Assembly (NCBI RefSeq): GCF_039534975.1
Contig: NZ_BAAAWH010000001.1
Location: 868,001 to 932,000, forward strand
Source: Microbacterium terregens
GTDB taxonomy: Bacteria > Actinomycetota > Actinomycetes > Actinomycetales > Microbacteriaceae
Reading direction: 5' to 3'
DNA: 64,000 nt
The notes under the pieces are model-generated. The model made no database searches, was not told the DNA's origin, and saw only the letters and a list, made by a program, of their open reading frames with translations. Of the stretch, positions 1-9,480 are shown in pieces. The position numbers and the translations under genes were made by a program. Within the stretch, counting starts at the first letter, position 1; each line of letters starts with the position of its first letter.

Positions 1-2
1 TC

Positions 3-428
3 GCGCGCCCCATCGAGGTCAAGGTCGAAGAGGGACAGGTGCTCGTCACCCGTCCCGACGAAGAGCGTGAATCACGCTCGCTCCACGGCCTGACCCGCAC
101 GCTCATCAGCAACAACATCATCGGTGTGACCCAGGGCTACACAAAGGGCCTCGAAGTCGTCGGCACCGGTTACCGCGTGGCACAGAAGGGCGGCTCGATC
201 GAGTTCGCACTCGGCTTCTCGCACCCTGTGCTCGTGGAACCGCCCGCCGGGATCACGTTCACGGTCGAGGGCAACAACAAGGTCACCGTGAGCGGCATCG
301 ACAAGCAGGCCGTCGGCGAGGCGGCTGCGAACATCCGCAAGATTCGCAAGCCCGAGCCCTACAAGGGCAAGGGTGTGCGCTACGCCGGCGAAGTTGTCCG
401 GCGCAAGGCCGGAAAGAGTGGTAAGTAG
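3..428 (+). CDS. rplF: 50S ribosomal protein L6, 5' truncated by window edge
   Basis: This is the C-terminal part of L6, a large-subunit protein that binds 23S rRNA near the factor-binding site. The reading frame is open from base 3, so the start codon lies outside the window; an internal GTG at 39 is not the start. About 141 residues remain, covering the second L6 repeat with [10 protein letters not shown] and the C-terminal [15 protein letters not shown] signature. It is followed 3 bases later by rplR, the normal spc-operon order. Confidence 0.97.
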   Translation, partial: ARPIEVKVEEGQVLVTRPDEERESRSLHGLTRTLISNNIIGVTQGYTKGLEVVGTGYRVAQKGGSIEFALGFSHPVLVEPPAGITFTVEGNNKVTVSGIDKQAVGEAAANIRKIRKPEPYKGKGVRYAGEVVRRKAGKSGK

Positions 429-431
429 ACC

Positions 432-791
432 ATGGCTGTCAAGACAAAGACTCAGGCGCGCGCGCGTCGTCACACGCGCCTTCGCAAGAAGATCGTCGGC
501 ACCGAGGCGCGTCCGCGCCTCGTCGTGACCCGTTCGGCACGCCACGTGTTCGTCCAGGTCGTCGACGACGCGAAGGGTCACACTGTGGCCTCGGCATCCA
601 CCCTCGAAACGGACCTGCGTGCGTTCGACGGTGACAAGACCGCCAAGGCCCGCAAGGTCGGCGAGCTCGTCGCCGAGCGCGCGAAGGCTGCCGGCGTCGA
701 GGACGTCGTGTTCGACCGCGGTGGCAACCGCTACGCGGGCCGTGTCGCGGCGATCGCCGACGGCGCCCGTGAAGGGGGACTGAACCTGTGA
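432..791 (+). CDS. rplR: 50S ribosomal protein L18
   Basis: L18 binds 5S rRNA and fixes it to the large subunit. The 119-residue product has the basic N-terminus ([12 protein letters not shown]), the [20 protein letters not shown] core and the C-terminal [12 protein letters not shown] motif of the family, at normal length. Its stop overlaps the GTG start of rpsE by four bases, which suggests translational coupling. Confidence 0.97.
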   Translation: MAVKTKTQARARRHTRLRKKIVGTEARPRLVVTRSARHVFVQVVDDAKGHTVASASTLETDLRAFDGDKTAKARKVGELVAERAKAAGVEDVVFDRGGNRYAGRVAAIADGAREGGLNL

Positions 792-1510
792 GTGATAACA
801 AGGAGACCGAAGTGGCAGTTGCTGCCGATCAGACGGCGCCCGCTGCCGCCGCGACCGAGGCGCCCGCTGCGGCCGAGGCTGTGGCTGCTGCTGCCCCCGA
901 GCGTGAGCGCGAGCCCCGCCGCGGTGGCCGCGAGCGCAACACCAACCAGCGTGACCGTGGTTCGCGTGATTCCGACAAGAGCCAGTTCCTGGAGCGCGTC
1001 GTCACCATCAACCGCGTCTCGAAGGTCGTCAAGGGCGGTCGTCGCTTCAGCTTCACGGCCCTGGTGGTCGTGGGCGACGGAAACGGCGTCGTCGGCGTCG
1101 GCTACGGGAAGGCTCGCGAGGTTCCCCTCGCGATCTCGAAGGGTGTCGAAGAGGCCAAGCGCAACTTCTTCCGCGTTCCCCGCGTCGGCCTGACCATCCC
1201 GCACCCCGTCCAGGGTGAGGCTGCCGCCGGTGTGGTGCTGCTGCGCCCCGCCGCGGCCGGTACCGGTGTCATCGCCGGTGGTCCGGTTCGCGCCGTCCTC
1301 GAGTGCGCCGGCATCCACGATGTCCTCTCGAAGTCGCTCGGCTCGTCGAACACGATCAACATCGTGCACGCGACCGTCAAGGCTCTGAAGATGCTCGAAG
1401 AGCCGCGTGCTGTCGCCGCGCGCCGTGGACTCGACTACGACCAGGTCGCCCCGGCGATCCTGATCCGCAACGAGGCCAAGGCCGCTGAGGCCGCGAAGGC
1501 AGGTGTCTGA
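788..1510 (+). CDS. rpsE: 30S ribosomal protein S5
   Basis: S5 is a small-subunit protein needed for decoding fidelity. At 240 residues it is longer than the usual 165 or so because of an Ala/Glu/Arg-rich N-terminal extension of about 65 residues. The conserved part begins near [20 protein letters not shown] and carries the [10 protein letters not shown] and [16 protein letters not shown] motifs. The GTG at 788 overlaps rplR by four bases. A second GTG at 818, behind an AAGGAG, is a possible alternative start. Its stop overlaps the ATG of rpmD. Confidence 0.96.
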   Translation: MSDNKETEVAVAADQTAPAAAATEAPAAAEAVAAAAPEREREPRRGGRERNTNQRDRGSRDSDKSQFLERVVTINRVSKVVKGGRRFSFTALVVVGDGNGVVGVGYGKAREVPLAISKGVEEAKRNFFRVPRVGLTIPHPVQGEAAAGVVLLRPAAAGTGVIAGGPVRAVLECAGIHDVLSKSLGSSNTINIVHATVKALKMLEEPRAVAARRGLDYDQVAPAILIRNEAKAAEAAKAGV

Positions 1511-1695
1511 TGGCTGCCCGACTGAAGGTCACACAGACAAAGTCCAAGGTGAGCGAGAAGCAGAACCAGCGTGACACGCTGCGCAGCCTCGGTCTGAAGC
1601 GGATCGGCGACTCGGTCGTCCGTCCCGACGACGCGCAGACGCGCGGTTACGTCAAGACCGTTGCTCACCTCGTGAAGGTTGAGGAGATCGACTAA
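1510..1695 (+). CDS. rpmD: 50S ribosomal protein L30
   Basis: This is a 61-residue L30 of the short bacterial type. It contains the family pattern [20 protein letters not shown] followed by [10 protein letters not shown]. It sits between rpsE and rplO with one-base overlaps on both sides, the standard spc order, and is presumably translated from the same mRNA. Confidence 0.96.
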   Translation: MAARLKVTQTKSKVSEKQNQRDTLRSLGLKRIGDSVVRPDDAQTRGYVKTVAHLVKVEEID

Positions 1696-2342
1696 TGGCA
1701 GACAAGGCTGAGAAGAAGGACGCCGTCGCGTCGGAGGCCAAGGCCCCCAAGGCGACTGCTCCCAGGAAGGCTGCTGCGGCGAAGGCCGACAAGCCCGCTG
1801 CCGAGAAGAAGGCGCCCGCGAAGTCGGCCGCCTCCAACAAGGCAGGCACGGCTGCGAAGGCTGCCCCCAAGAGCAAGCCGAAGGCGGATGCCGCGGCATC
1901 CCGCCCCGGCGTGCTGAAGGTGCACCACCTGCGTCCGGTCCCCGGCGCCAACACCGCAAAGACCCGCGTGGGTCGCGGTGAGGGTTCCAAGGGCAAGACC
2001 GCCGGTCGCGGCACCAAGGGCACCCGGGCGCGCAACACCGTGCGCGTGGGCTTCGAGGGCGGGCAGATGCCCCTCCACATGCGCACTCCCAAGCTGCGCG
2101 GGTTCAAGAACCCGTTCCGCGTGGAGTACCAGGTGGTCAACCTCGAGAAGCTGGCCGAGCTCTACCCCTCGGGTGGAGACGTCACCATCGGCGACCTGGT
2201 CGCCAAGGGTGCGGTTCGCAAGAACGAGAAGGTCAAGGTGCTCGGCGCCGGCGACATCGACGTGAAGCTCACGGTTTCCGTCGACAAGGTCTCGGGTTCT
2301 GCGCAGCAGAAGATCGTTGCGGCGGGCGGATCCGTCAAGTAG
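1695..2342 (+). CDS. rplO: 50S ribosomal protein L15 with long basic N-terminal extension
   Basis: L15 is a late-assembly large-subunit protein. The family core starts around residue 72 ([26 protein letters not shown]) and continues through the [16 protein letters not shown] motif to the C-terminal GGSVK. The core is normal in size, but the 215-residue product has about 70 extra N-terminal residues made almost only of Ala, Lys, Pro and Ser. The start overlaps the rpmD stop, so the extension is part of the translated gene. Comparable extensions are known in Microbacteriaceae. Confidence 0.96.
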   Translation: MADKAEKKDAVASEAKAPKATAPRKAAAAKADKPAAEKKAPAKSAASNKAGTAAKAAPKSKPKADAAASRPGVLKVHHLRPVPGANTAKTRVGRGEGSKGKTAGRGTKGTRARNTVRVGFEGGQMPLHMRTPKLRGFKNPFRVEYQVVNLEKLAELYPSGGDVTIGDLVAKGAVRKNEKVKVLGAGDIDVKLTVSVDKVSGSAQQKIVAAGGSVK

Positions 2343-2351
2343 TCACACCCG

Positions 2352-2381
2352 GTGGGGGTCGGAGCGAGCTCCGACCCCCAC
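2352..2381 (+). terminator. GC-rich hairpin between rplO and secY
   Basis: A perfect 14-bp inverted repeat (GTGGGGGTCGGAGC at 2352-2365 and its complement at 2368-2381) lies 10 bases after the rplO stop and about 60 before secY. There is no T-run after it. It could be a partial terminator or an attenuator that lowers secY-adk-map expression relative to the ribosomal genes; which of these is inference. Confidence 0.6.
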
Positions 2382-2443
2382 TGCGTTACCCTGGAGGTTG
2401 ATGCGCCCCGTTGCGCGTCGGCATCCCCTCTGGAGGCATCCTT

Positions 2444-3766
2444 TTGTTCAGCGCCATCGCGCGGGTCTTCCGTACACCCGACCTTCGTCGGAAGATCGCA
2501 TTCACACTGGCGATCATCGCCCTCTATCGCTTCGGCGCGCACATCCCGGCGCCGTTCGTGGACTTCCCGAACGTGCAGTCCTGCCTCCGGCAGAGCGCGG
2601 GCACCGAGGGACTGCTGTCCCTGGTCAACCTGTTCTCCGGTGGCGCGCTGCTGCAGCTGTCGATCTTCGCCCTCGGCGTCATGCCGTACATCACGGCGAC
2701 GATCATCGTGCAGCTGCTGCGCGTCGTGATCCCGCACTTCGAGACGCTGTACAAAGAGGGCGCGGCCGGTCAGTCCCGTCTGACCCAGTACACGCGCTAC
2801 CTCACGATCGCGCTCGCACTGCTGCAGTCCACGACGCTGGTCACGGTCGCCCGCAGCGGGCAGCTGTTCGGTTCCACCGGTGTTCCCGAGTGCGAGCAGC
2901 TCCTCACCAATGACGTGTGGTGGGCGCAGCTGCTGATGATCGTCACGATGACCGCCGGCACCGGCCTCATCATGTGGTTCGCCGAGCTGGTCACCGAGCG
3001 CGGCATCGGCAACGGCATGTCCCTGCTGATCTTCGTCTCGATCGCCGCGGCCTTCCCCGCCTCGATGTGGGGCATCGCCCAGTCGCGCGGCTTCGAGGTG
3101 TTCCTGCTCGTCCTGGCCGTCGGCATCCTGGTCGTCGCGCTGGTGGTGTTCGTCGAACAGTCGCAGCGGCGCATCCCGGTGCAGTACGCCAAGCGCATGG
3201 TCGGTCGCCGCACCTACGGCGGAACGAACACGTACATCCCCATCAAGGTGAACATGGCCGGCGTCGTGCCCGTCATCTTCGCCTCGTCGCTGCTGTACAT
3301 CCCTGCTCTGATCGCGCAGTTCAACCAGCCGCAGGTCGGTCAGGAAGCACCGGCCTGGGTCGCGTGGATCGCGCAGTACCTCACCACCGGTGACAGCCCG
3401 CTGTACATGCTGGTGTACTTCCTGCTCATCGTCGGCTTCACGTACTTCTACGTCGCGATCACGTTCAACCCGGTCGAGGTCGCCGACAACATGAAGAAGT
3501 ACGGCGGCTTCATCCCCGGCATCCGTGCCGGTCGTCCGACCGCCGAGTACCTCGACTACGTGCTGACCCGCATCACCCTGCCGGGCTCGCTGTACCTGGG
3601 CTTCATCGCCCTGCTGCCGTTGATCGCCCTTGCGGCGGTCGGCGCCAACCAGAACTTCCCGTTCGGTGGCGCATCGATCCTGATCATCGTCGGCGTGGGT
3701 CTTGAGACCGTCAAGCAGATCGATGCTCAGCTGCAGCAGCGACACTACGAAGGGCTGCTCCGATGA
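2444..3766 (+). CDS. secY: SecY protein-conducting channel
   Basis: SecY forms the membrane pore of the Sec translocase. The 440-residue product has the N-terminal FSAIARVFRTPDLRRKIAFT stretch, about ten hydrophobic segments and the conserved LxRFGAHIP, GIGNGMSLLIF and GRRTYGG regions. The TTG at 2444 is preferred because GGAGG lies 7 bases upstream at 2432-2436; the frame is open further upstream to an unlikely TTG at 2411. The last four bases overlap adk. Confidence 0.96.
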   Translation: MFSAIARVFRTPDLRRKIAFTLAIIALYRFGAHIPAPFVDFPNVQSCLRQSAGTEGLLSLVNLFSGGALLQLSIFALGVMPYITATIIVQLLRVVIPHFETLYKEGAAGQSRLTQYTRYLTIALALLQSTTLVTVARSGQLFGSTGVPECEQLLTNDVWWAQLLMIVTMTAGTGLIMWFAELVTERGIGNGMSLLIFVSIAAAFPASMWGIAQSRGFEVFLLVLAVGILVVALVVFVEQSQRRIPVQYAKRMVGRRTYGGTNTYIPIKVNMAGVVPVIFASSLLYIPALIAQFNQPQVGQEAPAWVAWIAQYLTTGDSPLYMLVYFLLIVGFTYFYVAITFNPVEVADNMKKYGGFIPGIRAGRPTAEYLDYVLTRITLPGSLYLGFIALLPLIALAAVGANQNFPFGGASILIIVGVGLETVKQIDAQLQQRHYEGLLR

Positions 3767-4371
3767 CCGCGGCACAGGGAGCACGTCTGCTCATCGTCGG
3801 ACCCCAGGGCTCCGGCAAGGGGACCCAGGGCGTCCGCATCGCCGAAGCCTTCGGCATCCCGGCGATCTCGACCGGCGACATGTTCCGCGCCGCGATCGCG
3901 AGCGGTTCGGAGCTGGGCACGCAGGTCACCGAGATCATCCAGGCGGGAAACCTCGTCCCGGATGAGCTGACCACCGCCGTGGTGCGCGATCGCCTCGCGC
4001 AGGCCGACGCCGCGCACGGGTTCCTGCTGGACGGCTACCCGCGCAACATCGGCCAGGTCGGCGACCTGGACGAGTTCCTCGGCGGTCGCGGCGAAGAGCT
4101 GGACGCCGTGATCGAGCTCGTCGTTCCCCGCGAGGAGAGCATCGAGCGACTCACGGTGCGGGCGCAGGAGCAGGGGCGCAACGACGACACCGAGCAGATC
4201 ATCGCGAACCGTCTCGCCATCTACGAGCGCGAGACGGCGCCGATCCTCGACGTCTACCGCGAGCGGGGAGTCGTCGACGAGATCGACGGCGTCGGCACCC
4301 TCGATGAGATCACCGCCCGGGTCATCGCCGCGCTCGAGCAGCGCGGCCTGATGCGCTCCGCCGCTGCCTGA
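3763..4371 (+). CDS. adk: Adenylate kinase
   Basis: It interconverts ATP + AMP and 2 ADP in the cytosol. The 202-residue sequence has the P-loop GPQGSGKGT at residues 13-21, the AMP-site STGDMFR motif and LDGYPR at about 89-94. The LID is short, without zinc cysteines, as in Gram-positive short-form enzymes. The ATG overlaps the secY stop by four bases. The secY-adk-map order is usual for actinobacteria. Confidence 0.95.
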   Translation: MTAAQGARLLIVGPQGSGKGTQGVRIAEAFGIPAISTGDMFRAAIASGSELGTQVTEIIQAGNLVPDELTTAVVRDRLAQADAAHGFLLDGYPRNIGQVGDLDEFLGGRGEELDAVIELVVPREESIERLTVRAQEQGRNDDTEQIIANRLAIYERETAPILDVYRERGVVDEIDGVGTLDEITARVIAALEQRGLMRSAAA

Positions 4372-4383
4372 CGTGCGCCGCTC

Positions 4384-5229
4384 GTGACTCCGTCTCTGCC
4401 CGGCCGTCGGTCGATCTACAAGTCGACCGCTCAGCTGCAGGCGATGATCGAGCCCGGCCTGATCACCGCGGCGGCGCTGGATGCCGTCCGTGCCCTGGTC
4501 GCGCCGGGTGTCACCACCCTGGAACTGGATGCCGCGGCATCCGCTGTCATCACCGCGCGAGGCGCGAAGTCCAACTTCCAGATGGTGCGCGGATACCGGC
4601 ACACGATCTGCACGTCGGTGAACGAGCAGGTGGTGCACGGCATCCCGTCCGGGCGTGCGCTCGAGCCCGGTGACATCATCTCGATCGATGCCGGAGCCGA
4701 GTACCGCGGCTGGAACGGCGATTCGGCGATCACGTTCGTCGTGCCGGACCCGTCGCGGCCCGAGATCGTCGCGGCGCGCGAAGAGCTGTCGCGGGTGACC
4801 GAGGGGTCGCTCTGGGCGGGCATCGCGGCGCTGGCCGGCGCCCGCAACCTCGGCGAGGTCGGCACCGCGGTGCAGGACTACATCGACGCGTCCGGGCACG
4901 GCTACGGCATCCTGCGCGAATATGTCGGGCACGGCATCGGCCGCAAGATGCATGAGGCCCCGTCGGTGTTCAACTACCGCGTCCCCGACCCCGGCCCCGA
5001 GGTGCGACCCGGACTCGCGGTCGCGATCGAGCCGATGGTCGTCATCGGCGATCAGGCCACCTTCGTCGAGGACGATGACTGGACCGTGTCGACCCTGGAC
5101 GGCACCGCCGGCTCCCACTGGGAACATAGCGTCGCGGTGCATGATGGAGGAATCTGGGTGCTGACCGCACCCGATGGCGGCGCCGCCGGACTGGCGCCGT
5201 TCGGAGTCACACCCCGCGAGATCGGATAG
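4384..5229 (+). CDS. map: Methionine aminopeptidase, type I
   Basis: It removes the initiator methionine from new proteins using a two-metal site. The 281-residue product shows the five metal ligands in context: two Asp in SIDAGAEYRGWNGDSA (about D102 and D113), His in GHGIGRKMHEAPSV, Glu in AIEPMVV and Glu in HWEHSVAV. The GTG at 4384 lies 12 bases after adk and matches the expected N-terminus. The gene is probably cotranscribed with secY and adk. Confidence 0.95.
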   Translation: MTPSLPGRRSIYKSTAQLQAMIEPGLITAAALDAVRALVAPGVTTLELDAAASAVITARGAKSNFQMVRGYRHTICTSVNEQVVHGIPSGRALEPGDIISIDAGAEYRGWNGDSAITFVVPDPSRPEIVAAREELSRVTEGSLWAGIAALAGARNLGEVGTAVQDYIDASGHGYGILREYVGHGIGRKMHEAPSVFNYRVPDPGPEVRPGLAVAIEPMVVIGDQATFVEDDDWTVSTLDGTAGSHWEHSVAVHDGGIWVLTAPDGGAAGLAPFGVTPREIG

Positions 5230-5239
5230 GAACAACGCA

Positions 5240-5932
5240 ATGGCTGCTCCCGCGCGCAAGACGAACTGGTTCGCGATCGGAGTGACCGCTGCCGTCGTCG
5301 TGGTCCTGGTGGTCATCTCGGTGATCGTCATCCAGCTGAACAACAATTCCGCGCCGGATGCCGGTCCGACCGTCACCCCGGTGGCACCGAGCGTCAACGC
5401 CGAGACCGGCGCGATCGCGGTCGGCAGCGGAGAGCAGACCCTGGACACCTACATCGACTTCATGTGCCCGGTCTGCAATCAATTCGAGCAGCTCTACGGC
5501 GAGGCCATTCAGGCCCTGGTCGCCGACGGCACGATCACCCTCAACATCCACCCGATCTCGATCCTGGACCGCCAGTCGCAGGGCACCCAGTATTCGACGC
5601 GTGCGGCGAACGCGATGTACTGCGTCGCCCTGACCCAGCCCGAGCTGTCGGTGCCGTTCATGCAGGCGCTGTTCGCGAACCAGCCCGCCGAGGGGACCGC
5701 GGGGCTCACCGACGCGCAGATCCTGCAGGTCGCCTCGAGCGTCGGCGTATCCGGGATCGACTCCTGCGTGAACGAGGGCGAGTTCGCGACCTATGTCGCG
5801 GCGATGACCGAGAAGACGCCGGTCGCCCCGGGCGCCGCCGGCATCGGCACGCCCACGATCGCCGTCAACGGTGCGGTGATCGCGAACTCGACGCTGCCGC
5901 AGCCCGCGCAGCTCGGCACGCTGTTCGAGTAG
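5240..5932 (+). CDS. Membrane-anchored DsbA-like thiol oxidoreductase
   Basis: This is a 230-residue protein with one N-terminal membrane segment (about residues 12-33, rich in V and I) and an extracytoplasmic thioredoxin-fold domain of the DsbA/DsbG_4 type. The CPVC active site sits in DFMCPVCNQFEQLYG, and the cis-Pro region GTPTIAVNG is near the C-terminus. The family makes or repairs disulfides in exported proteins; the partner is unknown. The ATG at 5240 has AGGA nine bases upstream. It follows map by 10 bases and is probably in the same operon. Confidence 0.88.
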   Translation: MAAPARKTNWFAIGVTAAVVVVLVVISVIVIQLNNNSAPDAGPTVTPVAPSVNAETGAIAVGSGEQTLDTYIDFMCPVCNQFEQLYGEAIQALVADGTITLNIHPISILDRQSQGTQYSTRAANAMYCVALTQPELSVPFMQALFANQPAEGTAGLTDAQILQVASSVGVSGIDSCVNEGEFATYVAAMTEKTPVAPGAAGIGTPTIAVNGAVIANSTLPQPAQLGTLFE

Positions 5933-5939
5933 GGGTTCG

Positions 5940-5963
5940 CGGATGCCGCGGGTGCGGCATCCG
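5940..5963 (+). terminator. Hairpin after the map/DsbA-like unit
   Basis: CGGATGCCGC at 5940-5949 pairs perfectly with GCGGCATCCG at 5954-5963 across a four-base loop, eight bases after the stop codon. No T-run follows. It separates the secY unit from the infA promoter, which fits an intrinsic terminator of high-GC type. Confidence 0.6.
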
Positions 5964-5973
5964 GCGTCCGAAG

Positions 5974-6003
5974 TTGCCGAGCGGTCCTTTTATCACGTAT
6001 GAT
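5974..6003 (+). promoter_or_regulatory. Putative sigma-A promoter for infA-rpmJ-rpsM-rpsK
   Basis: TTGCCG at 5974-5979 and TATGAT at 5998-6003 are separated by 18 bases and lie about 95 bases upstream of the infA start, in the only AT-richer stretch of this spacer (CCTTTTATCACGTATGATTG). The position matches the start of the alpha-operon genes. Confidence 0.6.
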
Positions 6004-6096
6004 TGATCCTTGGTGCGTTGCGCCTTCATCGGCGTGTCCACGCACCAAATCCCACCCAAACGCAGACCGACCAGTCTGCACGGCGTTAGCGAGTGT

Positions 6097-6318
6097 ATGG
6101 CGAAGAAAGACGGTGTCATCGAGATCGAGGGCGTGATCTCCGAGGCGCTTCCCAATGCGATGTTCCGCGTTGAGTTGAGCAACGGACACAAGGTCCTCGC
6201 CACGATCTCGGGCAAGATGCGGCAGAACTACATCCGCATCATCCCGGAGGACCGCGTGGTCGTAGAGCTCAGCCCCTACGACCTGACCCGCGGCCGAATC
6301 GTTTACCGCTACCGCTAG
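6097..6318 (+). CDS. infA: Translation initiation factor IF-1
   Basis: This is a 73-residue OB-fold protein that binds the A site during initiation. The sequence runs [14 protein letters not shown] through [19 protein letters not shown] to the C-terminal GRIVYRYR, full family length. The ATG at 6097 is chosen because everything upstream in the open frame is unlike IF-1. It starts the infA-rpmJ-rpsM-rpsK run. Confidence 0.97.
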   Translation: MAKKDGVIEIEGVISEALPNAMFRVELSNGHKVLATISGKMRQNYIRIIPEDRVVVELSPYDLTRGRIVYRYR

Positions 6319-6409
6319 ACCGGTCGAGAAGTAACGGCCCACGCGTCGACAGGCTCACCAACCGAGCCGCGCCGCCGTACGGGTACGAAGACAGCGAACA
6401 GGAAAAATC

Positions 6410-6526
6410 ATGAAGGTAAGTCCCAGCGTCAAGCCCATGTGCGATCACTGCAAGGTGATCCGCCGTCACGGCGTCGTCATGGTCATCTGCAAGTCGAACC
6501 CCCGCCACAAGCAGCGTCAGGGTTGA
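6410..6526 (+). CDS. rpmJ: 50S ribosomal protein L36
   Basis: The 38-residue product [20 protein letters not shown]... ends in NPRHKQRQG. It is the zinc-ribbon C+ form, with Cys11, Cys14, Cys27 and His33 as the metal ligands. AGGAAAAATC precedes the ATG. A short hairpin (CGCGGC/GCCGCG at 6542-6556) follows the stop. Confidence 0.95.
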   Translation: MKVSPSVKPMCDHCKVIRRHGVVMVICKSNPRHKQRQG

Positions 6527-6575
6527 CGCGAGTCGGATCACCGCGGCGAAGCCGCGCTGATGCGACTCGGGTCAA

Positions 6576-6689
6576 GGTTGAGTAGCGCTGCCGCAGGCGG
6601 CGCGTATCGAAACCTCCCGAAGACCTCACAACTCCATACGCAGGACCCCCGGGTCTCGATACGCCGGCTTCGCCGGCTGCTCGACCACC
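6576..6689. repeat. Inverted pair of REP-like elements
   Basis: Two related elements face each other in the rpmJ-rpsM spacer: 6576-6614 (GGTTGAGTAGCG...GTATCGAAACC) and 6652-6689 (GGTCTCGATACG...CTCGACCACC). Each has its own small GC palindrome in the middle, and together they form a large imperfect inverted repeat. Relatives occur near 7650-7684 and at 33763-33870. The style is that of dispersed REP-type intergenic repeats; mobility is not shown. Confidence 0.75.
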
Positions 6690-6795
6690 GGGTACATAGG
6701 CAGGATCAGAAACCCCGTGAGGGGCGACACCTCGGGCTGGAGGCCCGGGCACCGATCCTGCTCCACACCTCCACCACACTCCCAGGAGAAACCGC

Positions 6796-7170
6796 ATGGC
6801 ACGTCTTGCCGGCGTTGACATCCCGCGCGATAAGCGCGTGGTGATCGCCCTCACCTACATCTACGGAGTAGGCCCCAACCGGTCGAAGGACATCCTCTCG
6901 GCGACCGAGATCAGCCCGGACGTCCGCGTCAAGGACCTGACCGACGAGCAGCTGATCCAGCTCCGCGACCACATCGAAGGCAACTACAAGGTGGAGGGTG
7001 ACCTCCGTCGCGAGGTGGCCGCCGACATCCGCCGCAAGGTGGAGATCGGCTCGTACCAGGGCATCCGCCACCGTCGCGGCCTGCCCGTGCACGGTCAGCG
7101 CACGAAGACCAACGCCCGTACCCGCAAGGGCCCCAAGCGCACCGTCGCCGGCAAGAAGAAGGCGCGCTAG
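6796..7170 (+). CDS. rpsM: 30S ribosomal protein S13
   Basis: S13 sits in the head of the 30S subunit and contacts P-site tRNA. The 124-residue product begins [26 protein letters not shown] and has the C-terminal [19 protein letters not shown] and basic tail. AGGAGAAACC precedes the ATG. rpsK follows after 37 bases. Confidence 0.97.
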   Translation: MARLAGVDIPRDKRVVIALTYIYGVGPNRSKDILSATEISPDVRVKDLTDEQLIQLRDHIEGNYKVEGDLRREVAADIRRKVEIGSYQGIRHRRGLPVHGQRTKTNARTRKGPKRTVAGKKKAR

Positions 7171-7207
7171 GCCGCCGCCTGCGCATCAGGATTCAGGAGA
7201 ATCGCAC

Positions 7208-7606
7208 ATGGCTGCACCTAAGACCGCCGCGCGCAAGCCGCGTCGCAAGGAAAAGAAGAACATCGCACTGGGCCACGCCCACATCAAGTCGACGTTCAAC
7301 AACACGATCGTCTCGATCACCGACCCGACCGGCGCTGTCATCAGCTGGGCCTCCTCGGGCGGCGTGGGCTTCAAGGGCTCGCGCAAGTCGACTCCCTATG
7401 CCGCTGGTCTGGCCGCCGAATCGGCTGCCCGCCAGGCTCAGGAGCACGGCGTCAAGAAGGTCGATGTCTTCGTGAAGGGTCCCGGCTCCGGCCGCGAGAC
7501 CGCCATCCGTTCGCTTCAGGCCGCTGGCCTCGAGGTGGGTTCGATCAACGATGTGACGCCGCAGGCGCACAACGGCTGCCGCCCGCCCAAGCGCCGCCGC
7601 GTCTGA
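7208..7606 (+). CDS. rpsK: 30S ribosomal protein S11
   Basis: This is a 132-residue platform protein of the 30S subunit with the hallmark [33 protein letters not shown] and C-terminal [12 protein letters not shown]. The ATG at 7208 has AGGAGAATC in front. There is no rpsD between rpsK and rpoA, an arrangement also seen in other actinobacteria. Confidence 0.97.
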   Translation: MAAPKTAARKPRRKEKKNIALGHAHIKSTFNNTIVSITDPTGAVISWASSGGVGFKGSRKSTPYAAGLAAESAARQAQEHGVKKVDVFVKGPGSGRETAIRSLQAAGLEVGSINDVTPQAHNGCRPPKRRRV

Positions 7607-7788
7607 GATTCCTTCGCGCCGCGCGCGGTCTGCTCCCCAGCCCGAAACGGTTGTCGAGCAGGCCGCGCAGCGGCCGTATCACGACACGGATGCCGGGGCA
7701 CGTGGTTCACGGCATCCTCGAGAAAAACTCAACACAACTCATCACTGCAAGTGTCAAATAGCGGGCACTTAGCCGAAAGGAACACATA
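7607..7788. other. rpsK-rpoA spacer with one REP-like copy
   Basis: The spacer holds a degenerate relative of the REP-like element at about 7650-7684 (TTGTCGAGCAGGCCGC...GTATCACGAC, with the palindrome GGCCGC-GCA-GCGGCC). An AT-richer stretch (AAAAACTCAACACAACTCATC) and the rpoA ribosome-binding site CGAAAGGAACAC follow. A separate rpoA promoter is possible but no convincing -35/-10 pair was found. Confidence 0.5.
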
Positions 7789-8778
7789 GTGCTTATTGCA
7801 CAGCGTCCGACACTGACCGAGGAGAAGATCGGGGAGTTCCGCAGCCGGTTCATCATCGAGCCCCTGGAACCCGGTTTCGGTTACACGATCGGCAACGCGC
7901 TGCGTCGCAGCCTGCTCTCGTCGATCCCCGGCGCGGCTGTCACCAGCATCCGTCTGGACGGCGTCCAGCACGAATTCAGCACGATCCCCGGTGTGAAGGA
8001 AGACGTCACCGAGATCATCCTGAACATCAAGCAGCTCGTCGTCTCGAGCGAGCGCGACGAGCCCATCACCGCGTACCTGCGCAAGACGGGTGCCGGCGAG
8101 GTCACGGCCGCTGACATCTCGGCTCCGGCCGGTGTCGAGGTCCACAACCCCGAGCTGGTCATCGCGACCCTGAACGACACCGCGAAGTTCGAGCTCGAGC
8201 TCACGATCGAGCGTGGCCGCGGCTACGTCTCGGCGACCCAGAACCGCAACGAGTACGCCGAGTCGGGGCAGATCCCCATCGACTCGATCTACTCGCCCGT
8301 GCTGAAGGTCAGCTACCGCGTCGACGCCACCCGCGCCGGCGAGCGCACTGACTTCGACAAGCTCGTGCTGGACGTCGAGACGAAGAACTCGATGGCTCCG
8401 CGTGACGCCGTCGCCTCGGCCGGTCGCACCCTGACCGAGCTGTTCGGTCTGGCGCGCGAGCTGAACGTCGAGGCCGAGGGCATCGAGATCGGCCCCGCGC
8501 CGGTCGAGACCGTCCTGTCGAACGAACTGTCCATGCCGATCGAGGACCTCGATCTGTCGGTCCGGTCGTACAACTGCCTCAAGCGTGAGGGCATCAACAC
8601 GGTCAGCGAGCTCGTCGCCCTGTCGGAGACGCAGCTGATGAACATCCGCAACTTCGGTCAGAAGTCGGTCGACGAGGTGCGCGACAAGCTCGTCTCGCTC
8701 GGTCTGACGCTGAAGGACTCGGTCCCCGGGTTCGACGGTGCACACTTCTACGGCGGCTACGACGACGAAACCGTCTGA
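7789..8778 (+). CDS. rpoA: RNA polymerase alpha subunit
   Basis: The 329-residue product has the N-terminal assembly domain ([21 protein letters not shown], then [10 protein letters not shown]) and, after a linker near residue 240, the C-terminal DNA/activator-binding domain with [14 protein letters not shown] and [10 protein letters not shown]. Length and motifs are normal. The start is GTG with AAAGGAAC upstream. rplQ follows after 39 bases. Confidence 0.97.
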   Translation: MLIAQRPTLTEEKIGEFRSRFIIEPLEPGFGYTIGNALRRSLLSSIPGAAVTSIRLDGVQHEFSTIPGVKEDVTEIILNIKQLVVSSERDEPITAYLRKTGAGEVTAADISAPAGVEVHNPELVIATLNDTAKFELELTIERGRGYVSATQNRNEYAESGQIPIDSIYSPVLKVSYRVDATRAGERTDFDKLVLDVETKNSMAPRDAVASAGRTLTELFGLARELNVEAEGIEIGPAPVETVLSNELSMPIEDLDLSVRSYNCLKREGINTVSELVALSETQLMNIRNFGQKSVDEVRDKLVSLGLTLKDSVPGFDGAHFYGGYDDETV

Positions 8779-8817
8779 GTCCCGGTATCCCCGAATCTGA
8801 TCCTGGAGTAATGAAGA

Positions 8818-9396
8818 ATGCCTAAGCCCACGAAGGGACCCCGCCTCGGAGGCGGACCCGCACACGAGCGCCTCATGCTGGCGAACCTCGCCGCGGCCCT
8901 GTTCACGCACAAGTCGATCAAGACGACCGAGACCAAGGCCAAGCGCCTGCGTCCGTTCGCCGAGCGACTGGTCACGTTCGCCAAGCGCGGCGACCTGCAC
9001 GCGCGTCGTCGCGTGCTGTCCGTCATCGGTGACAAGGAAGTCGTGCACGTCCTGTTCACCGAGGTCGCACCGCTGGTCGCCGACCGTGAGGGCGGCTACA
9101 CCCGCATCACGAAGGTCGGCAACCGTAAGGGCGACAACGCTCCGATGGCTGTCATCGAGCTCGTCCTCGAGCCGGTGAACCCGAAGCCGAAGAGCGCCAA
9201 GAAGACGGCTGCTGCCGCTTCGGCCGCCGGTTCGGACGACGCTTCGGCTTCGGCCGACGAGACGGTCGCCGAGGCTTCGGCCGACGAGACGGTCGCCGAG
9301 GCTGACGAGGCCGCGGACGCCGCGGTCGAGATCGCCGCGGACGACGAAGCCGCCGAAGAAGCCGCGGTCACCGCCGAGGCTGCTGAGAAGGCCTAG
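8818..9396 (+). CDS. rplQ: 50S ribosomal protein L17 with acidic C-terminal tail
   Basis: L17 lies at the peptide exit-tunnel region. The core of about 120 residues is typical ([54 protein letters not shown]). A tail of roughly 70 residues follows, made of Ala, Glu and Asp with a short direct repeat (SADETVAEA twice). It is the last gene of the alpha-operon run and ends just before a strong terminator. Confidence 0.96.
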   Translation: MPKPTKGPRLGGGPAHERLMLANLAAALFTHKSIKTTETKAKRLRPFAERLVTFAKRGDLHARRRVLSVIGDKEVVHVLFTEVAPLVADREGGYTRITKVGNRKGDNAPMAVIELVLEPVNPKPKSAKKTAAAASAAGSDDASASADETVAEASADETVAEADEAADAAVEIAADDEAAEEAAVTAEAAEKA

Positions 9397-9410
9397 CACT
9401 TCAGCTCTGC

Positions 9411-9452
9411 CAGTGAGACCCGCGTGCCCTTTCGGGCACGCGGGTCTCACTG
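9411..9452 (+). terminator. Strong terminator after rplQ
   Basis: A perfect 19-bp stem (CAGTGAGACCCGCGTGCCC at 9411-9429, complement at 9434-9452) with loop TTTC begins 15 bases after the rplQ stop. It marks the end of the ribosomal gene block. No U-tract follows, as is common in high-GC genomes. Confidence 0.85.
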
Positions 9453-9480
9453 CGTTGGGGCGCGGCATCCGGTGTGTGGG

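Noticed and set aside
7607..7788. Missing rpsD between rpsK and rpoA as a deletion
   Set aside because: Several actinobacteria normally lack rpsD at this place, so the order is not unusual.
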